NCBI GenBank assembly: GCA_021732485.1
Contig: JAKFUV010000002.1
Coordinates: 1-64,000 of the forward strand
Direction: 5' to 3'
From: Hyphomicrobium sp.
Lineage (GTDB): Bacteria; Pseudomonadota; Alphaproteobacteria; Rhizobiales; Hyphomicrobiaceae
DNA: 64,000 bases
Part shown: positions 8,949 through 17,592 of the stretch, in pieces
How positions within the stretch are numbered: the first letter of the stretch is position 1
Layout: the number at the start of each line of letters is the position of its first letter
The notes under the pieces: generated by a model
What the model saw: the letters and a program-made list of their open reading frames with translations, nothing else
Databases searched by the model: none
What the model was told of the DNA's origin: nothing
Made by a program: the position numbers and the translations under genes

Positions 8949-9465
8949 GGTCAGACTTCCAAAACGCGATGGGCCACAACGAAGCCCCTGCATGTAACGA
9001 TTTTTCTGCCGTTGGGCCAGCGCCATTCGCGTCAAATTTTCGTGCCTTTTGCGGCTGTGCAGATCCAGCGCGTTCGCGTTTGATTTCAAAGAGTTCCTCG
9101 CCAGCATGAGCAACAGGCGCCGTTGGCTGTTTTGCGTCGCAATGCAGCGAGAAAAGTTCCCGATGATCGTTTTACAGGCGGCGGCCGCACGCCGGTCGTG
9201 CGGCCAGCGGCGCATCGGCAACCCGGAATGCCCATCCGTTCGTTCTTCCTTCGCGCCGATTGGGCGACGTAGTTCCATTAGTGCCGATTTAAAATAGCAG
9301 ATCGGTCAAGCGTGGACGCGACATGACGGTGCGCTCCGGCAACACACATTGGCAATCAGTAATATTGGGAAATATTCCCTAGGTGATCGTTATTGACCCG
9401 ACAATTCGAACCGCATTTGAGTATCGAGGGAAATTTATGATCTCAAACGCTGATTCGGGATCAAT
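8949..9465. other. Intergenic region between the divergent exbB-side and TonB-receptor genes
   Basis: About 500 bases between two divergent genes. The left half keeps an open frame on the minus strand that continues the small periplasmic gene upstream, but its composition (many Arg, no family pattern) does not look coding. The right 150 bases are A+T-richer and carry the palindrome described at 9367. This is the expected location of promoters for both the exbB operon and the receptor; no other element is visible. Confidence 0.5.
9367..9379. promoter_or_regulatory. Palindrome upstream of the TonB-dependent receptor
   Basis: GGGAA-ATA-TTCCC is a perfect 5-bp inverted repeat with a 3-base centre in an A+T-rich stretch about 90 bases before the receptor start; aatatt also occurs just before it. 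It could be an operator for a metal- or nutrient-responsive regulator, but it does not match a site I can name. Position and symmetry are the only support. Confidence 0.3.
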
Positions 9466-12207
9466 ATGTTTTGGGGACGCACCGTGAAATCTAGTGCCAT
9501 TCGCGCCGGCTTTTTTCTGGTTTTTTTTTACGCGGGTGGAGCGACAGGGGTATTGGCGCAGGATCAGGGCACAGGCGACACGCCGCCAGTTCCGCCCGCT
9601 GACGCCACGCCATCAACGTCAGACACACCGCCTGTGGTGACGACGCCAACGCCACCGCAAACCCCATCGGTCACTGCGCCGACACCACCAAATGCTCCCG
9701 CCGCCGCGACGCCCGCGCAACAGGGCGTGGACCCTGCGACGACGGACGGTCAGCAGCGGCTTCCCGATGTCGAAGTGATTCAAACGACGCCGGCGCCGAA
9801 TGCGGTAACGCCGAAAGCCCGCCCGGCACAGGTAGCGAAACCAAAACAAGTCCCGATTGAGCCGCAGCCGGTGTCGCAGCCGGTCGAGTCGCCAGACCCT
9901 TCGGCTCCACCACAGCCAACCAACGTCGTTGGTCCGCCCCCTGCGAACACGCAAGTGCGCGTGTCGCCGATTGGCGGCAGCGAAATCCCGCTCGAAAAAG
10001 TCCCGAGCAACGTCGGCACTGCATCGGCAGCACAGATCAGCGCGGAAGGTTCAGCGCAGGTCCAGCAAGCTTTGCAGCAATCCGTGCCGGGAATCATCAT
10101 CACCGATATCGGAGGTAGCGGCTTCCGCACCGACGTATCGTATCGCGGTTTTGATGCCTCATCGGTCGGCGGACGCGCCCAAGGGCTTGCGGTTTATCAA
10201 AACGGCGTCCGCATCAACGAGGCATTTGGCGATACCGTCAATTTCGATATAATTCCATCGAATGCCATCCAAGATATCACGGTCATCAGCTCGAACCCGG
10301 TGTTCGGGTTGAACGCGATCGGCGGCGCCATCAGCATCGTTACGAAGGATGGCTTTGGCTATGAGGGCGGCGAGATCGATGCGCTGGCCGGATCGTTCGG
10401 ACGCCGTCAGGTTGGTGTCCAGGCGGGTGGCAACAGTGGCGGCGTCAGCGCCTACGTCGCCGCGCAGCGCATCGAAGAAGATGGTTTCCGCGATTTCTCC
10501 GAAGCGGAAATCTCGCGGTTTTTTGGCGACGTGGGTTTCAAGGGAGCGAATAGCGAATTCCACCTGAGTTTGACCGCCGCCGATTCATCCGCCGGCGTTG
10601 TTGCAGCGGCGCCGCTCGAATTGCTGCGGGCTGACTACGGCAACACGTTTACGTCGCCGCAGAATACCGAACTTGAAGTTCTCATGCCGACGCTGTCGGG
10701 CAAAATCCGCGCGACCGAGACATTGACCTTTTCAGGCGTCGGCTACTTTCGCCGACTGAAACAGCGCGTCGTCGATGGCAATTTGTCGGAGGCCGAGGCG
10801 TGTTCGTTCGACGCCACCATTTTGTGCTTGGAAGAAGAAGGGCTCGAAGAACCTCTAGAGACCCCAAGCGGCGGGTTCATCCCAACTCCGATTGATCCTA
10901 TCGGCTCCATCGAACGCATCAATACCGATGCCGACAGTTACGGCACGGCTTTTCAAGCCGTCGAAAAAACGCGGTTGTTCAATCGGCCAAACCAGTTTCT
11001 CGTCGGCGTTAGCTACGACCACGGCTCGGTCGGCTACCAGACTTCGAGCGAAGTCGGAACCATCGGACCAAAGTTCGTCGTCACTGGCACGGGCGCGATC
11101 GTGGTCGAGCCGGACGATCTGGCGCCCCGCAACTTGGACACCGAGAACGATTACTACGGCGTCTATTTCAGCAACACGCTGGACGTCACCGATGATCTCT
11201 CCGTCACCGTCGGCGGTCGCTATAATCACGCCACCATTCAGCTCGAAGACTTGACCGGCGAATTCCCTGAGCTGAATACGACCAATAAGTATGATCGATT
11301 CAATCCAACAGCCGGTGCGACGTACCGGCTGATGCCGGGATTGTCCGTCTACGGCAATTATGCCGAGGCCAACCGGGCACCGACGGCCGCCGAGCTTGGC
11401 TGCGCTGAACCGGAAAATCCGTGCTTCATCGAAAGCTTTCTGACCGATGATCCCCCGCTCCAGCAGGTAGTTTCCAAGGGTTTCGAACTTGGCATTCGCG
11501 GCGAAGCGACATCGGTCGATCGCCAGCGGTTGACGTGGAGCCTCGGCGTGTTCCGCACGACGAATTTCGATGACATCTTGAATGTGGCGGCAACAGCAAC
11601 CGGACGCGGATTTTTCCTCAACGCCGGTGATACGTTGCGGCAGGGTTTTGAAGCCGCCATCGGATATCACAACGATAGGCTTTCGATTTACGGTTCTTAC
11701 GCGCTAATCGATGCGACGTTCCGCGACGATCTGATCCTGCCGGCGCCCAATACGCCGAACGCCGAAACGTGTCCTGACACCGATCCGGCCGATGAGATCG
11801 GCTGCAACTTCGTCCAGTCAGGGGATCATTTGCCGGGAATCCCGCGCCATCGCTTTAAAGCCGGGATTGAGTATTGGCTGACGCCGCAATGGAAAGTCGG
11901 CAGTGACCTGGTTGCGTCGAGCGATCAATTTTTCTTCGGCGATGAAGCCAACAACAATACCAAGCTGCCGGGTTATGCCCGCGTGGACCTGCGCACATCC
12001 TATGATCTGACGGAAAACTTCCAGATCTACGGGCTCGTAAAGAATATCTTCGACCGCCGTTATGGTTTGTACGGAACGTTTTTCAGCCCCGAAGACGCCA
12101 ACGCCGCCAGCTCGACAACGGGTGTGACGTTCGATGAAGACGAGGCGCGGTCGATAACGCCGTCGCTGCCGTTCGCCGCGTATGGTGGAATCAAAATCAA
12201 GTTCTAA
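9466..12207 (+). CDS. TonB-dependent outer-membrane receptor with long Pro-rich N-terminus
   Basis: A 913-residue receptor. Signal peptide at about 1-31 (ending GVLA-QDQ). Residues 35-95 are a Pro/Thr/Ala-rich linker; LPDVEVIQ at 99-106 may be the TonB box; a second Pro-rich linker runs to about 165. The plug follows (EIPLEKVPSNVG, GFRTDVSYRGFD, GGAISIVTKDG), then a barrel that ends in aromatic KIKF. Extracellular loops hold paired cysteines (CSFDATILC, CAEPENPC, CPDTDPADEIGC), probably disulphides. The start at ATG 9466 is not certain: GTG 9484 has a better ribosome site (GGGGA, 7 bases). Its neighbours are a dedicated tonB-exbBD set, so it is probably that system's receptor. The ligand (metal chelate, vitamin or sugar) cannot be told from sequence. 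Confidence 0.88.
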   Translation: MFWGRTVKSSAIRAGFFLVFFYAGGATGVLAQDQGTGDTPPVPPADATPSTSDTPPVVTTPTPPQTPSVTAPTPPNAPAAATPAQQGVDPATTDGQQRLPDVEVIQTTPAPNAVTPKARPAQVAKPKQVPIEPQPVSQPVESPDPSAPPQPTNVVGPPPANTQVRVSPIGGSEIPLEKVPSNVGTASAAQISAEGSAQVQQALQQSVPGIIITDIGGSGFRTDVSYRGFDASSVGGRAQGLAVYQNGVRINEAFGDTVNFDIIPSNAIQDITVISSNPVFGLNAIGGAISIVTKDGFGYEGGEIDALAGSFGRRQVGVQAGGNSGGVSAYVAAQRIEEDGFRDFSEAEISRFFGDVGFKGANSEFHLSLTAADSSAGVVAAAPLELLRADYGNTFTSPQNTELEVLMPTLSGKIRATETLTFSGVGYFRRLKQRVVDGNLSEAEACSFDATILCLEEEGLEEPLETPSGGFIPTPIDPIGSIERINTDADSYGTAFQAVEKTRLFNRPNQFLVGVSYDHGSVGYQTSSEVGTIGPKFVVTGTGAIVVEPDDLAPRNLDTENDYYGVYFSNTLDVTDDLSVTVGGRYNHATIQLEDLTGEFPELNTTNKYDRFNPTAGATYRLMPGLSVYGNYAEANRAPTAAELGCAEPENPCFIESFLTDDPPLQQVVSKGFELGIRGEATSVDRQRLTWSLGVFRTTNFDDILNVAATATGRGFFLNAGDTLRQGFEAAIGYHNDRLSIYGSYALIDATFRDDLILPAPNTPNAETCPDTDPADEIGCNFVQSGDHLPGIPRHRFKAGIEYWLTPQWKVGSDLVASSDQFFFGDEANNNTKLPGYARVDLRTSYDLTENFQIYGLVKNIFDRRYGLYGTFFSPEDANAASSTTGVTFDEDEARSITPSLPFAAYGGIKIKF

Positions 12208-12246
12208 ATCAGCGCCGCAGCGCGCCGAGTTCCAGAGCCGTTGTGC

Positions 12247-12486
12247 TCAAACCTGGCGCGGCGCGAATGCCGAGCGAACGATTGAAGGGCGGCGCTTTGC
12301 AGTGCCGGCGACCTCAAGAGCATCGACTTCGCGCAACGCCGCCTGCAACGCGTCGGCAAGCGGCTGATGGTGCGCGTCATCGCGAAGATCGCTGGCTATA
12401 TAGAGGAGCGTCTCGCGAACGCTGGTCAGGTCGATTTCGCAATACGTACGAGGCTGGCGGTGGGCACGCAAGAACGCTTCAAACAC
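12247..12486 (-). CDS. Small hypothetical protein
   Basis: A 79-residue reading frame, GTG start with GAGG 8 bases upstream. The composition is protein-like, with predicted helices (SVRETLLYIASDL, PLADALQAALREVDALEVAG) and no signal peptide. I do not recognise it. It converges on the receptor gene with 39 bases between them and has no obvious partner. It may be a real small gene, but evidence is limited to the ribosome site and composition. Confidence 0.42.
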   Translation of the reverse strand: MFEAFLRAHRQPRTYCEIDLTSVRETLLYIASDLRDDAHHQPLADALQAALREVDALEVAGTAKRRPSIVRSAFAPRQV

Positions 12487-12717
12487 GGGACAACCTCAAA
12501 TGCGGCGCAACTTTTTAACACTTCGTCAACGTTTGAGATGTGCCAGGAAACCCGCCAGACCGCAAGCCGGCGATTGGTAAACAACTTGCTGTTCTATTGT
12601 CCGTTATTGGGACATAAAAACCATATGAATTCGAACTCTTCACTGCAGCCTTCCTTTACGTTTTGAGAGGATGATGCGCCCCGATCCCGACGAACGCGGA
12701 TCAGAGGGTGGAGCTAC

Positions 12718-13980
12718 GTGGTGTCGAACGGGCCGGGTGTACTGATTATCGTTGAGAATTTGACCGTGCCGCTCGACCGCCGCGTCTGGCAGGAAGCGCT
12801 GGCGTTGCGTGACGCCGGCTATACCGTTTCGGTGGTCTGTCCGAAGGGCGGAAAATTTACGGCAGCCTACGAGCGCCTCGAGGACATTCATGTCTTCCGC
12901 CATCCGCTCCCGTACGAAGCCAATGGGGCGCTTGGCTATGCGCTGGAATATAGCTGGGCCTTGGCGTGGGAGTTTGCGCTGTCGATCAAAGCCTACCGCA
13001 AGGTCGGCTTCGACGTTGTCCAGGCCTGCAATCCGCCAGATCTGCTGTTCGTGATCGGAGCGTTCTGGAAGTATCTGTTCGGCAAGCGCTTTGTCTTCGA
13101 TCATCACGATCTCAACCCGGAACTGTTTGAAGCCAAGTTCGGTCGGCGCGGCGCGATGCATCGCCTGCTGCTGTGGCTCGAAAAGCTGACGTTCAAAGTG
13201 GCTGACGTTTCAATTGCAACGAACGAGACGTTTAAAGACATTGCGATCCGGCGCGGCGGCATCGACGCCAATCGCGTCTTCGTCGTCCGCTCCATTCCAG
13301 AGTTGTCGCGCTTCAATCGCATTGCACCGAGCCCGGCGTTGAAGAATGGCCGCAAGACGCTGCTCGGTTATGTCGGCATCATGGGCACTCAGGATGGCGT
13401 CGATCTGCTCATCGAAGCGATGGACACCATCGTGCATCGGTTGAACCGCCACGACGTGCAATGCGCGATTGTCGGATCGGGAACGGAATTGCCGCGATTG
13501 CAGCAATTGGTTCGCGACAAGGGCCTCGCCAACTATGTGACGTTCACCGGGTTTCTCTCCGGCAAGGCGCTATTAACAGCGTATTCGAGTTTCGACATCG
13601 GCGTCATCCCTGATCCAAAGAACAGCTACAACGACAAAATCTCGATGAACAAGGTCTTCGAATACATGAGCCTTGGAGTTCCGTTCGTCGGCTTTGATCT
13701 GATTGAAGGGCGCAAATTGTCGGGTGGCTCGGCGCTTTATGCCGCTGACAACGATCCCGTCGATCTCGCACGGCAGATCATGCGCGTGGCCGTCGATCCC
13801 GTTCTGCGTCGCGCGCTCAGCGAGGAAGGCTTGGCGCGAGCTCGCAGTCTGCTGAACTGGGATCAAGAGCGCTCGCGTTTGTTGGCTGCTTATGACCATG
13901 CCTTGGCGCATTCGGCAATTCGCCGGTCGGCAAAGATTACGGCGTCGTTGGCAGTCGAACCGCAACGCAACGTCGGCTAG
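12718..13980 (+). CDS. Glycosyltransferase family 4, exopolysaccharide cluster
   Basis: A 420-residue GT-B enzyme. The N-terminal domain starts with VLIIVENLTVPLDRRVWQEA, common in WbuB/WcaI-like transferases, and contains ACNPPDLLF and FDHHDLNPELF. The C-terminal domain has GYVGIMGTQDGVD, a Gly-rich strand (CAIVGSGTELPRL) and EYMSLGVPFVGFD near the donor-binding site. It would add a sugar from an NDP donor to the lipid-linked repeat unit on the cytoplasmic face. Start at GTG 12718 with GGTGGAG upstream; the next codon, also GTG, is possible. First gene of the exopolysaccharide region and transcribed towards a convergent flippase gene, with a palindromic repeat between them. Acceptor and sugar are not predictable. 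Confidence 0.88.
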   Translation: MVSNGPGVLIIVENLTVPLDRRVWQEALALRDAGYTVSVVCPKGGKFTAAYERLEDIHVFRHPLPYEANGALGYALEYSWALAWEFALSIKAYRKVGFDVVQACNPPDLLFVIGAFWKYLFGKRFVFDHHDLNPELFEAKFGRRGAMHRLLLWLEKLTFKVADVSIATNETFKDIAIRRGGIDANRVFVVRSIPELSRFNRIAPSPALKNGRKTLLGYVGIMGTQDGVDLLIEAMDTIVHRLNRHDVQCAIVGSGTELPRLQQLVRDKGLANYVTFTGFLSGKALLTAYSSFDIGVIPDPKNSYNDKISMNKVFEYMSLGVPFVGFDLIEGRKLSGGSALYAADNDPVDLARQIMRVAVDPVLRRALSEEGLARARSLLNWDQERSRLLAAYDHALAHSAIRRSAKITASLAVEPQRNVG

Positions 13981-13998
13981 CCTTGCAAAGTTTGCCGG

Positions 13999-14100
13999 CT
14001 AGAGCGCCGATCTGATTGCCTAAGATCGGCGCTCTAGCATGATGCTTTGTCGCATTTTCTAACGACAAACCGAGATCCACTTCGTCGGAAAATGCTCTAG
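13999..14100 (-). repeat. 106-bp-family palindromic repeat, copy A
   Basis: Copy of the dispersed repeat described in the findings, in minus orientation. A perfect 15-bp inverted repeat (ctagagcgccgatct at 13999-14013, its complement at 14023-14037) with a 9-base loop forms one stem; the rest (14038-14100) forms a second, imperfect stem around gagatccact. The end ctctag provides the TAG stop of the flippase gene at 14097. Between two convergent genes the 15-bp stem could also act as a bidirectional terminator. Confidence 0.85.
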
Positions 14101-15584
14101 GCAGCAACCAGCGGCGCAGCTCCGACGAATGCGCGACGCAAATCTCGACGCAAACCCGGCATGACCGCCAACCCGATCGCGGCAATCAGCGCGATGGCGA
14201 TGAGGCCGGACCAAAGCAGCGCGGACGGCGTGCCGCCGAACGTCGCGCCGAGCAGCGTGGCGCCAATACCGGCCGGCAGGATGAACAGCGCGCGATCGAA
14301 CAGGAGCCGGCCAAGCTGCGGTTCCAACCGTTCCAGTTGGGTGACGATATACGCCAGGGATACCACTTCAAAGACGACGCCGATCGCGGCCAGCGTTGCC
14401 AGGCCATAGCCGGTCAAGGCGGCGAGCAGCACGCACGGCAACGCGTGGGCCCGCAAAATACCGGCGACGAGAAACGGCTTCGTGTAACCGTAGGCCATCA
14501 GCCCCATACCCGGCACGGATTGGATCATGCGCACGGCCCACATCGCGGCGAGCCAACCGGTAATGGCTCCGAAGCCCGCGTACTTGTCACCGAAAACGAC
14601 CGGCAAAAGCCAATTTCCTGCGATACAGAAGGCCGCAAGATAAAGCGCGGCGAAGACGGTTGTCGCTTCGACCGCCGACCGATAGCGCACCTTGATGCCG
14701 CGTCCGTTGCGCAGAGTGTCCGAGAATACCGGCAGCAGCAAAGAGTGGCCGACTTTTCCGGCGATCAGCCCGGGCACCATCGTGATCATGAACGCTGCGC
14801 TGTAAACGGCCAGCGCTTCCATGCCGAGCAGCCGGCCGACAATAATGCGATCACCCTGAAACACGGCGATGACAGGGATGGCGCTGAGCAGGATCGGCCA
14901 GCCGTAGGCGAGATGGCGCTTGATCAATGTGAAATCGAGGCCAACATCGTAGTGCCGCGATGCGAGCAGGTGCGACATCGACACGGCGATCGCCGCCTGC
15001 CCAAGTGTCAAGCCCACGACGAGCGAATAATCGTTGGTCATTGCGAGCGCCGGAATGGTCATCGCGAGAGCGGCGGCCTGTGGCACGACTTCGATCCACA
15101 GATACGGCCGGTTGTCCAACCGCCGTTGCGCGGCGCGGTAGTCGAGATGCATGAAGCCCTTGAGAAACGGGCCGAACGCCGCCAGTTGAAAAGCTTGGAT
15201 GGCGTGTTGAACCTGGAAAAACGCGGCGATCGCCGGGGCTGCGATGAGCATCGTCGTTGCGATCAAAAAGCCGCGCGCGATCAGGATGGCGTGAGCGGTC
15301 GCAAAGAAGCGATCCGATGTTCCATCGTCAGCCTGGACGATCAAACGGTCTGAACCGAGATCGGACAACGTCTCGATCAGCTGCAACATAAGCGTGATGG
15401 TGGCGGCGATGCCAAAGTCCGTTTGCGAAAGTGCGTGACCGATAAGCGCGTTGCGCGCGAACGAAAGCAGTTGCGCGACGCCGAAGCCGGCAAATAGCAT
15501 CGTGCCCTGCAGCGCCACGCGACGACCTAATCCGGCGTCGTTGGTGGCGAACAGCGGGCTTTCCGGTTCAGTGGATCTGATCAT
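14097..15584 (-). CDS. Polysaccharide flippase (Wzx-like, MOP superfamily)
   Basis: A 495-residue multi-helix membrane protein with about 12-14 hydrophobic segments. The N-terminus GTMLFAGFGVAQLLSFARN and the position in an exopolysaccharide cluster match oligosaccharide flippases, which turn undecaprenyl-linked repeat units to the periplasmic side. The start overlaps the stop of the upstream glycosyltransferase gene by 4 bases (ATGA), so translation is coupled. The stop codon TAG and the bases after it come from the repeat at 13999-14100. The repeat unit carried is unknown. Confidence 0.88.
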   Translation of the reverse strand: MIRSTEPESPLFATNDAGLGRRVALQGTMLFAGFGVAQLLSFARNALIGHALSQTDFGIAATITLMLQLIETLSDLGSDRLIVQADDGTSDRFFATAHAILIARGFLIATTMLIAAPAIAAFFQVQHAIQAFQLAAFGPFLKGFMHLDYRAAQRRLDNRPYLWIEVVPQAAALAMTIPALAMTNDYSLVVGLTLGQAAIAVSMSHLLASRHYDVGLDFTLIKRHLAYGWPILLSAIPVIAVFQGDRIIVGRLLGMEALAVYSAAFMITMVPGLIAGKVGHSLLLPVFSDTLRNGRGIKVRYRSAVEATTVFAALYLAAFCIAGNWLLPVVFGDKYAGFGAITGWLAAMWAVRMIQSVPGMGLMAYGYTKPFLVAGILRAHALPCVLLAALTGYGLATLAAIGVVFEVVSLAYIVTQLERLEPQLGRLLFDRALFILPAGIGATLLGATFGGTPSALLWSGLIAIALIAAIGLAVMPGLRRDLRRAFVGAAPLVAA

Positions 15585-16411
15585 GCGCGTTCAGCCTTCA
15601 ATCGTTTCCAGCCCGATGAGCGGGGCAATCTGCGGACGACGCCGGAAAACACCCGATCAAATCGTCCTTGCATGGCGCGATTGACGGGACCGGGTGACAA
15701 ACGGATGAGGCTGCATGTGGTTTGCAGCCAGCGTGGCGACAGCGCTTTCGACCACTTGGCGCGAAAGGCTGTTTCGGCTGCGACGAAGTCTGCTCCTTTG
15801 CGGCCGGGCGAAATGTGTTCGAGATGGAAATCGATGACGTAGGCGGTGTGGCCCGTCTGGCTGGCGTGCAGGCAGATGTCGGCGCCGTAAAAATGAAAGC
15901 CGGTCAAATCGATCGAAAAGCCGATACGGGCATCGCGGCGAACGATCAAAAGGTTTTCGTCGAGCGACTGGACACGGGCGGGAAGTTTGCCGATGTGGCG
16001 GTTGCGGCCATGGGGATCACTAATGCGGATCGCAAGGCGGCCCGGGCCGATGCCGCCCGCGTTGCCAGCGACGGCCCAAGTCGGATCGGCTTCTGTCAAC
16101 GCCGCAAGCGTCCGATCAAGATGCGCCCGCCCGTCAGCGATCAGGCGGATATCCTGATGGCACAAGATCACGATGGGCGCCTGCGCCGCGTTGAGCAGCG
16201 CGTTCAAACCACGATAGGCGTCGGCTTGATTGTTGCCCGTGTTGTCGATGGCCAGGTATTCACAATCGGTTTGCGAAAACCCGCCGCCGATGAGCGACGC
16301 ACGCATATCGGCATGATGCTGGCGATCGGTGACAAGCGTCGCAACGGCATACGCGGGTGTGTGCGGCCGTGAACCGACGCTGAAAATATTCACGCTTGAT
16401 GGAGTCATCAT
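15581..16411 (-). CDS. Glycosyltransferase-like protein (GT2-like)
   Basis: A 276-residue protein resembling the Glyco_tranf_2_5 group: EYLAIDNTGNNQADAYRGLN reads like a GT-A donor strand, VILCHQDIRL takes the place of the DxD motif with a D after Gln, and HFYGADICLHA matches the late acceptor motif. The start at ATG 16411 overlaps the upstream gene by 4 bases; the open frame to 16537 lies within that gene. It sits in a three-gene translationally coupled run (GT2, this gene, flippase). It likely transfers a sugar or substituent onto the repeat unit. Confidence 0.78.
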   Translation of the reverse strand: MMTPSSVNIFSVGSRPHTPAYAVATLVTDRQHHADMRASLIGGGFSQTDCEYLAIDNTGNNQADAYRGLNALLNAAQAPIVILCHQDIRLIADGRAHLDRTLAALTEADPTWAVAGNAGGIGPGRLAIRISDPHGRNRHIGKLPARVQSLDENLLIVRRDARIGFSIDLTGFHFYGADICLHASQTGHTAYVIDFHLEHISPGRKGADFVAAETAFRAKWSKALSPRWLQTTCSLIRLSPGPVNRAMQGRFDRVFSGVVRRLPRSSGWKRLKAERA

Positions 16412-17439
16412 GTGTCGCTGCGCGCCAAGATCTGAGGACGGTGTTGGGTCGGCGCGGCAGCTGTCTGCACGGGAGGTGAATCGGCTGCGAGATAGCCCCA
16501 TCGCCACTCTGACCGGCGGTGCCAAACCTCTCGCCAAGTCGCGGCAGAACTGGCAATTCGATCGTCGCTTGAGACGAGCGCGGCCAGAGCCATCGCCAAT
16601 CGCCGTGACAGCGGCCAGCTACTGAGTAAGGCTCGACCCAGTGAGACCGACATCGGCGTCCAGTGCCGCATAATGAGGGTCATCTTGGCGGTCAGCAGGC
16701 GAACCATTTTGTCGGCGCGCACGGGCTCTGACGCGCCGCCATAGTGAACGATCGTGGCATTTGGCGTAATCATCGGCCGTGCCGACAACTCCCGCGCCCG
16801 CAAGCAGAGATCGGCTTCTTCGCCATACATGAAAAATGCGGGATCAAAACCGTTCAGGCGGTCCCACACCTTTCGTTCGATCAGAAAGAAGCATCCAGAC
16901 ACGATGTCGACATGGCGCACCGTGTTTCGTCGCCAGCCGCCGATGGCTTCACCATTAAAAAATGCGCTATTCGCAAACAGCACCGCAAGCCCGCTGGTTC
17001 GGCAAAACAAGGTCCAAGCCGTCATCCGTGACCAGCATGAGGCGGGGTTGAGGCGGCCATCGGCGAAAACTGTGCGCCCGCCCCATATACGTGCGTTGCT
17101 GTTGGCATCGGCAAAGGCGACGAGGCGATCGATGGCGGCATCAAGGACGATCGTGTCGGGGTTGAGCAGCAACACGTAGCGGCCACGCGCGTCGAGCACA
17201 GCTCGATTGTTAGCGCGGGCAAAACCGATATTTTCGGACAGCGCAATCCGGGCCGGTTGCAGCGGATGATGCGCGATCATCTCGGCGGAGCCGTCCGTCG
17301 AGGCGTTGTCGACGACTATGACTTCGTAACTGCAGGCTCGCGTTTCAGCCTGAATGGACGTCAGCGCAGCAGCCGTCATAGCCCGCGTGTTGTAGCTGAC
17401 AACGATGATCGATACATCGACGGGCGTGGTCGCCAGCAT
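16408..17439 (-). CDS. Glycosyltransferase family 2 (rhamnosyltransferase-like)
   Basis: A 343-residue GT-A enzyme. The N-terminal SIIVVSYNTR, VIVVDNASTDGSAEM, NIGFARANNRAV and LLLNPDT (the metal-binding DxD equivalent) are the standard landmarks of WbbL-like transferases; GFDPAFFMYGEEADLCLRA is the conserved ED catalytic region. I chose ATG 17439 because GGGGA is 7 bases upstream; the open frame reaches 17520. First gene of the coupled set that continues into the GT2-like protein and the flippase. It acts at the cytoplasmic face on the lipid-linked glycan. Sugar specificity is not certain. Confidence 0.88.
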   Translation of the reverse strand: MLATTPVDVSIIVVSYNTRAMTAAALTSIQAETRACSYEVIVVDNASTDGSAEMIAHHPLQPARIALSENIGFARANNRAVLDARGRYVLLLNPDTIVLDAAIDRLVAFADANSNARIWGGRTVFADGRLNPASCWSRMTAWTLFCRTSGLAVLFANSAFFNGEAIGGWRRNTVRHVDIVSGCFFLIERKVWDRLNGFDPAFFMYGEEADLCLRARELSARPMITPNATIVHYGGASEPVRADKMVRLLTAKMTLIMRHWTPMSVSLGRALLSSWPLSRRLAMALAALVSSDDRIASSAATWREVWHRRSEWRWGYLAADSPPVQTAAAPTQHRPQILARSDT

Positions 17440-17592
17440 CCGCATTTCCCCGCAGCGAATCTGCCACCGAAACGCTAGGTGCGAGAGGTTAACGGGAGGT
17501 AAATAATCGGCTCTGCTCATTAACCGGCTAACGACTGATTAACGCGGATCGGTCCATGGTTTGCCGAAGCGGGGACGAGCGGGGAGGCCGGA

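Noticed and set aside
14337..15353. A 338-residue plus-strand frame
   Set aside because: It is antisense to the flippase gene; composition is full of His, Arg, Asp and Gln without any pattern of a real protein.
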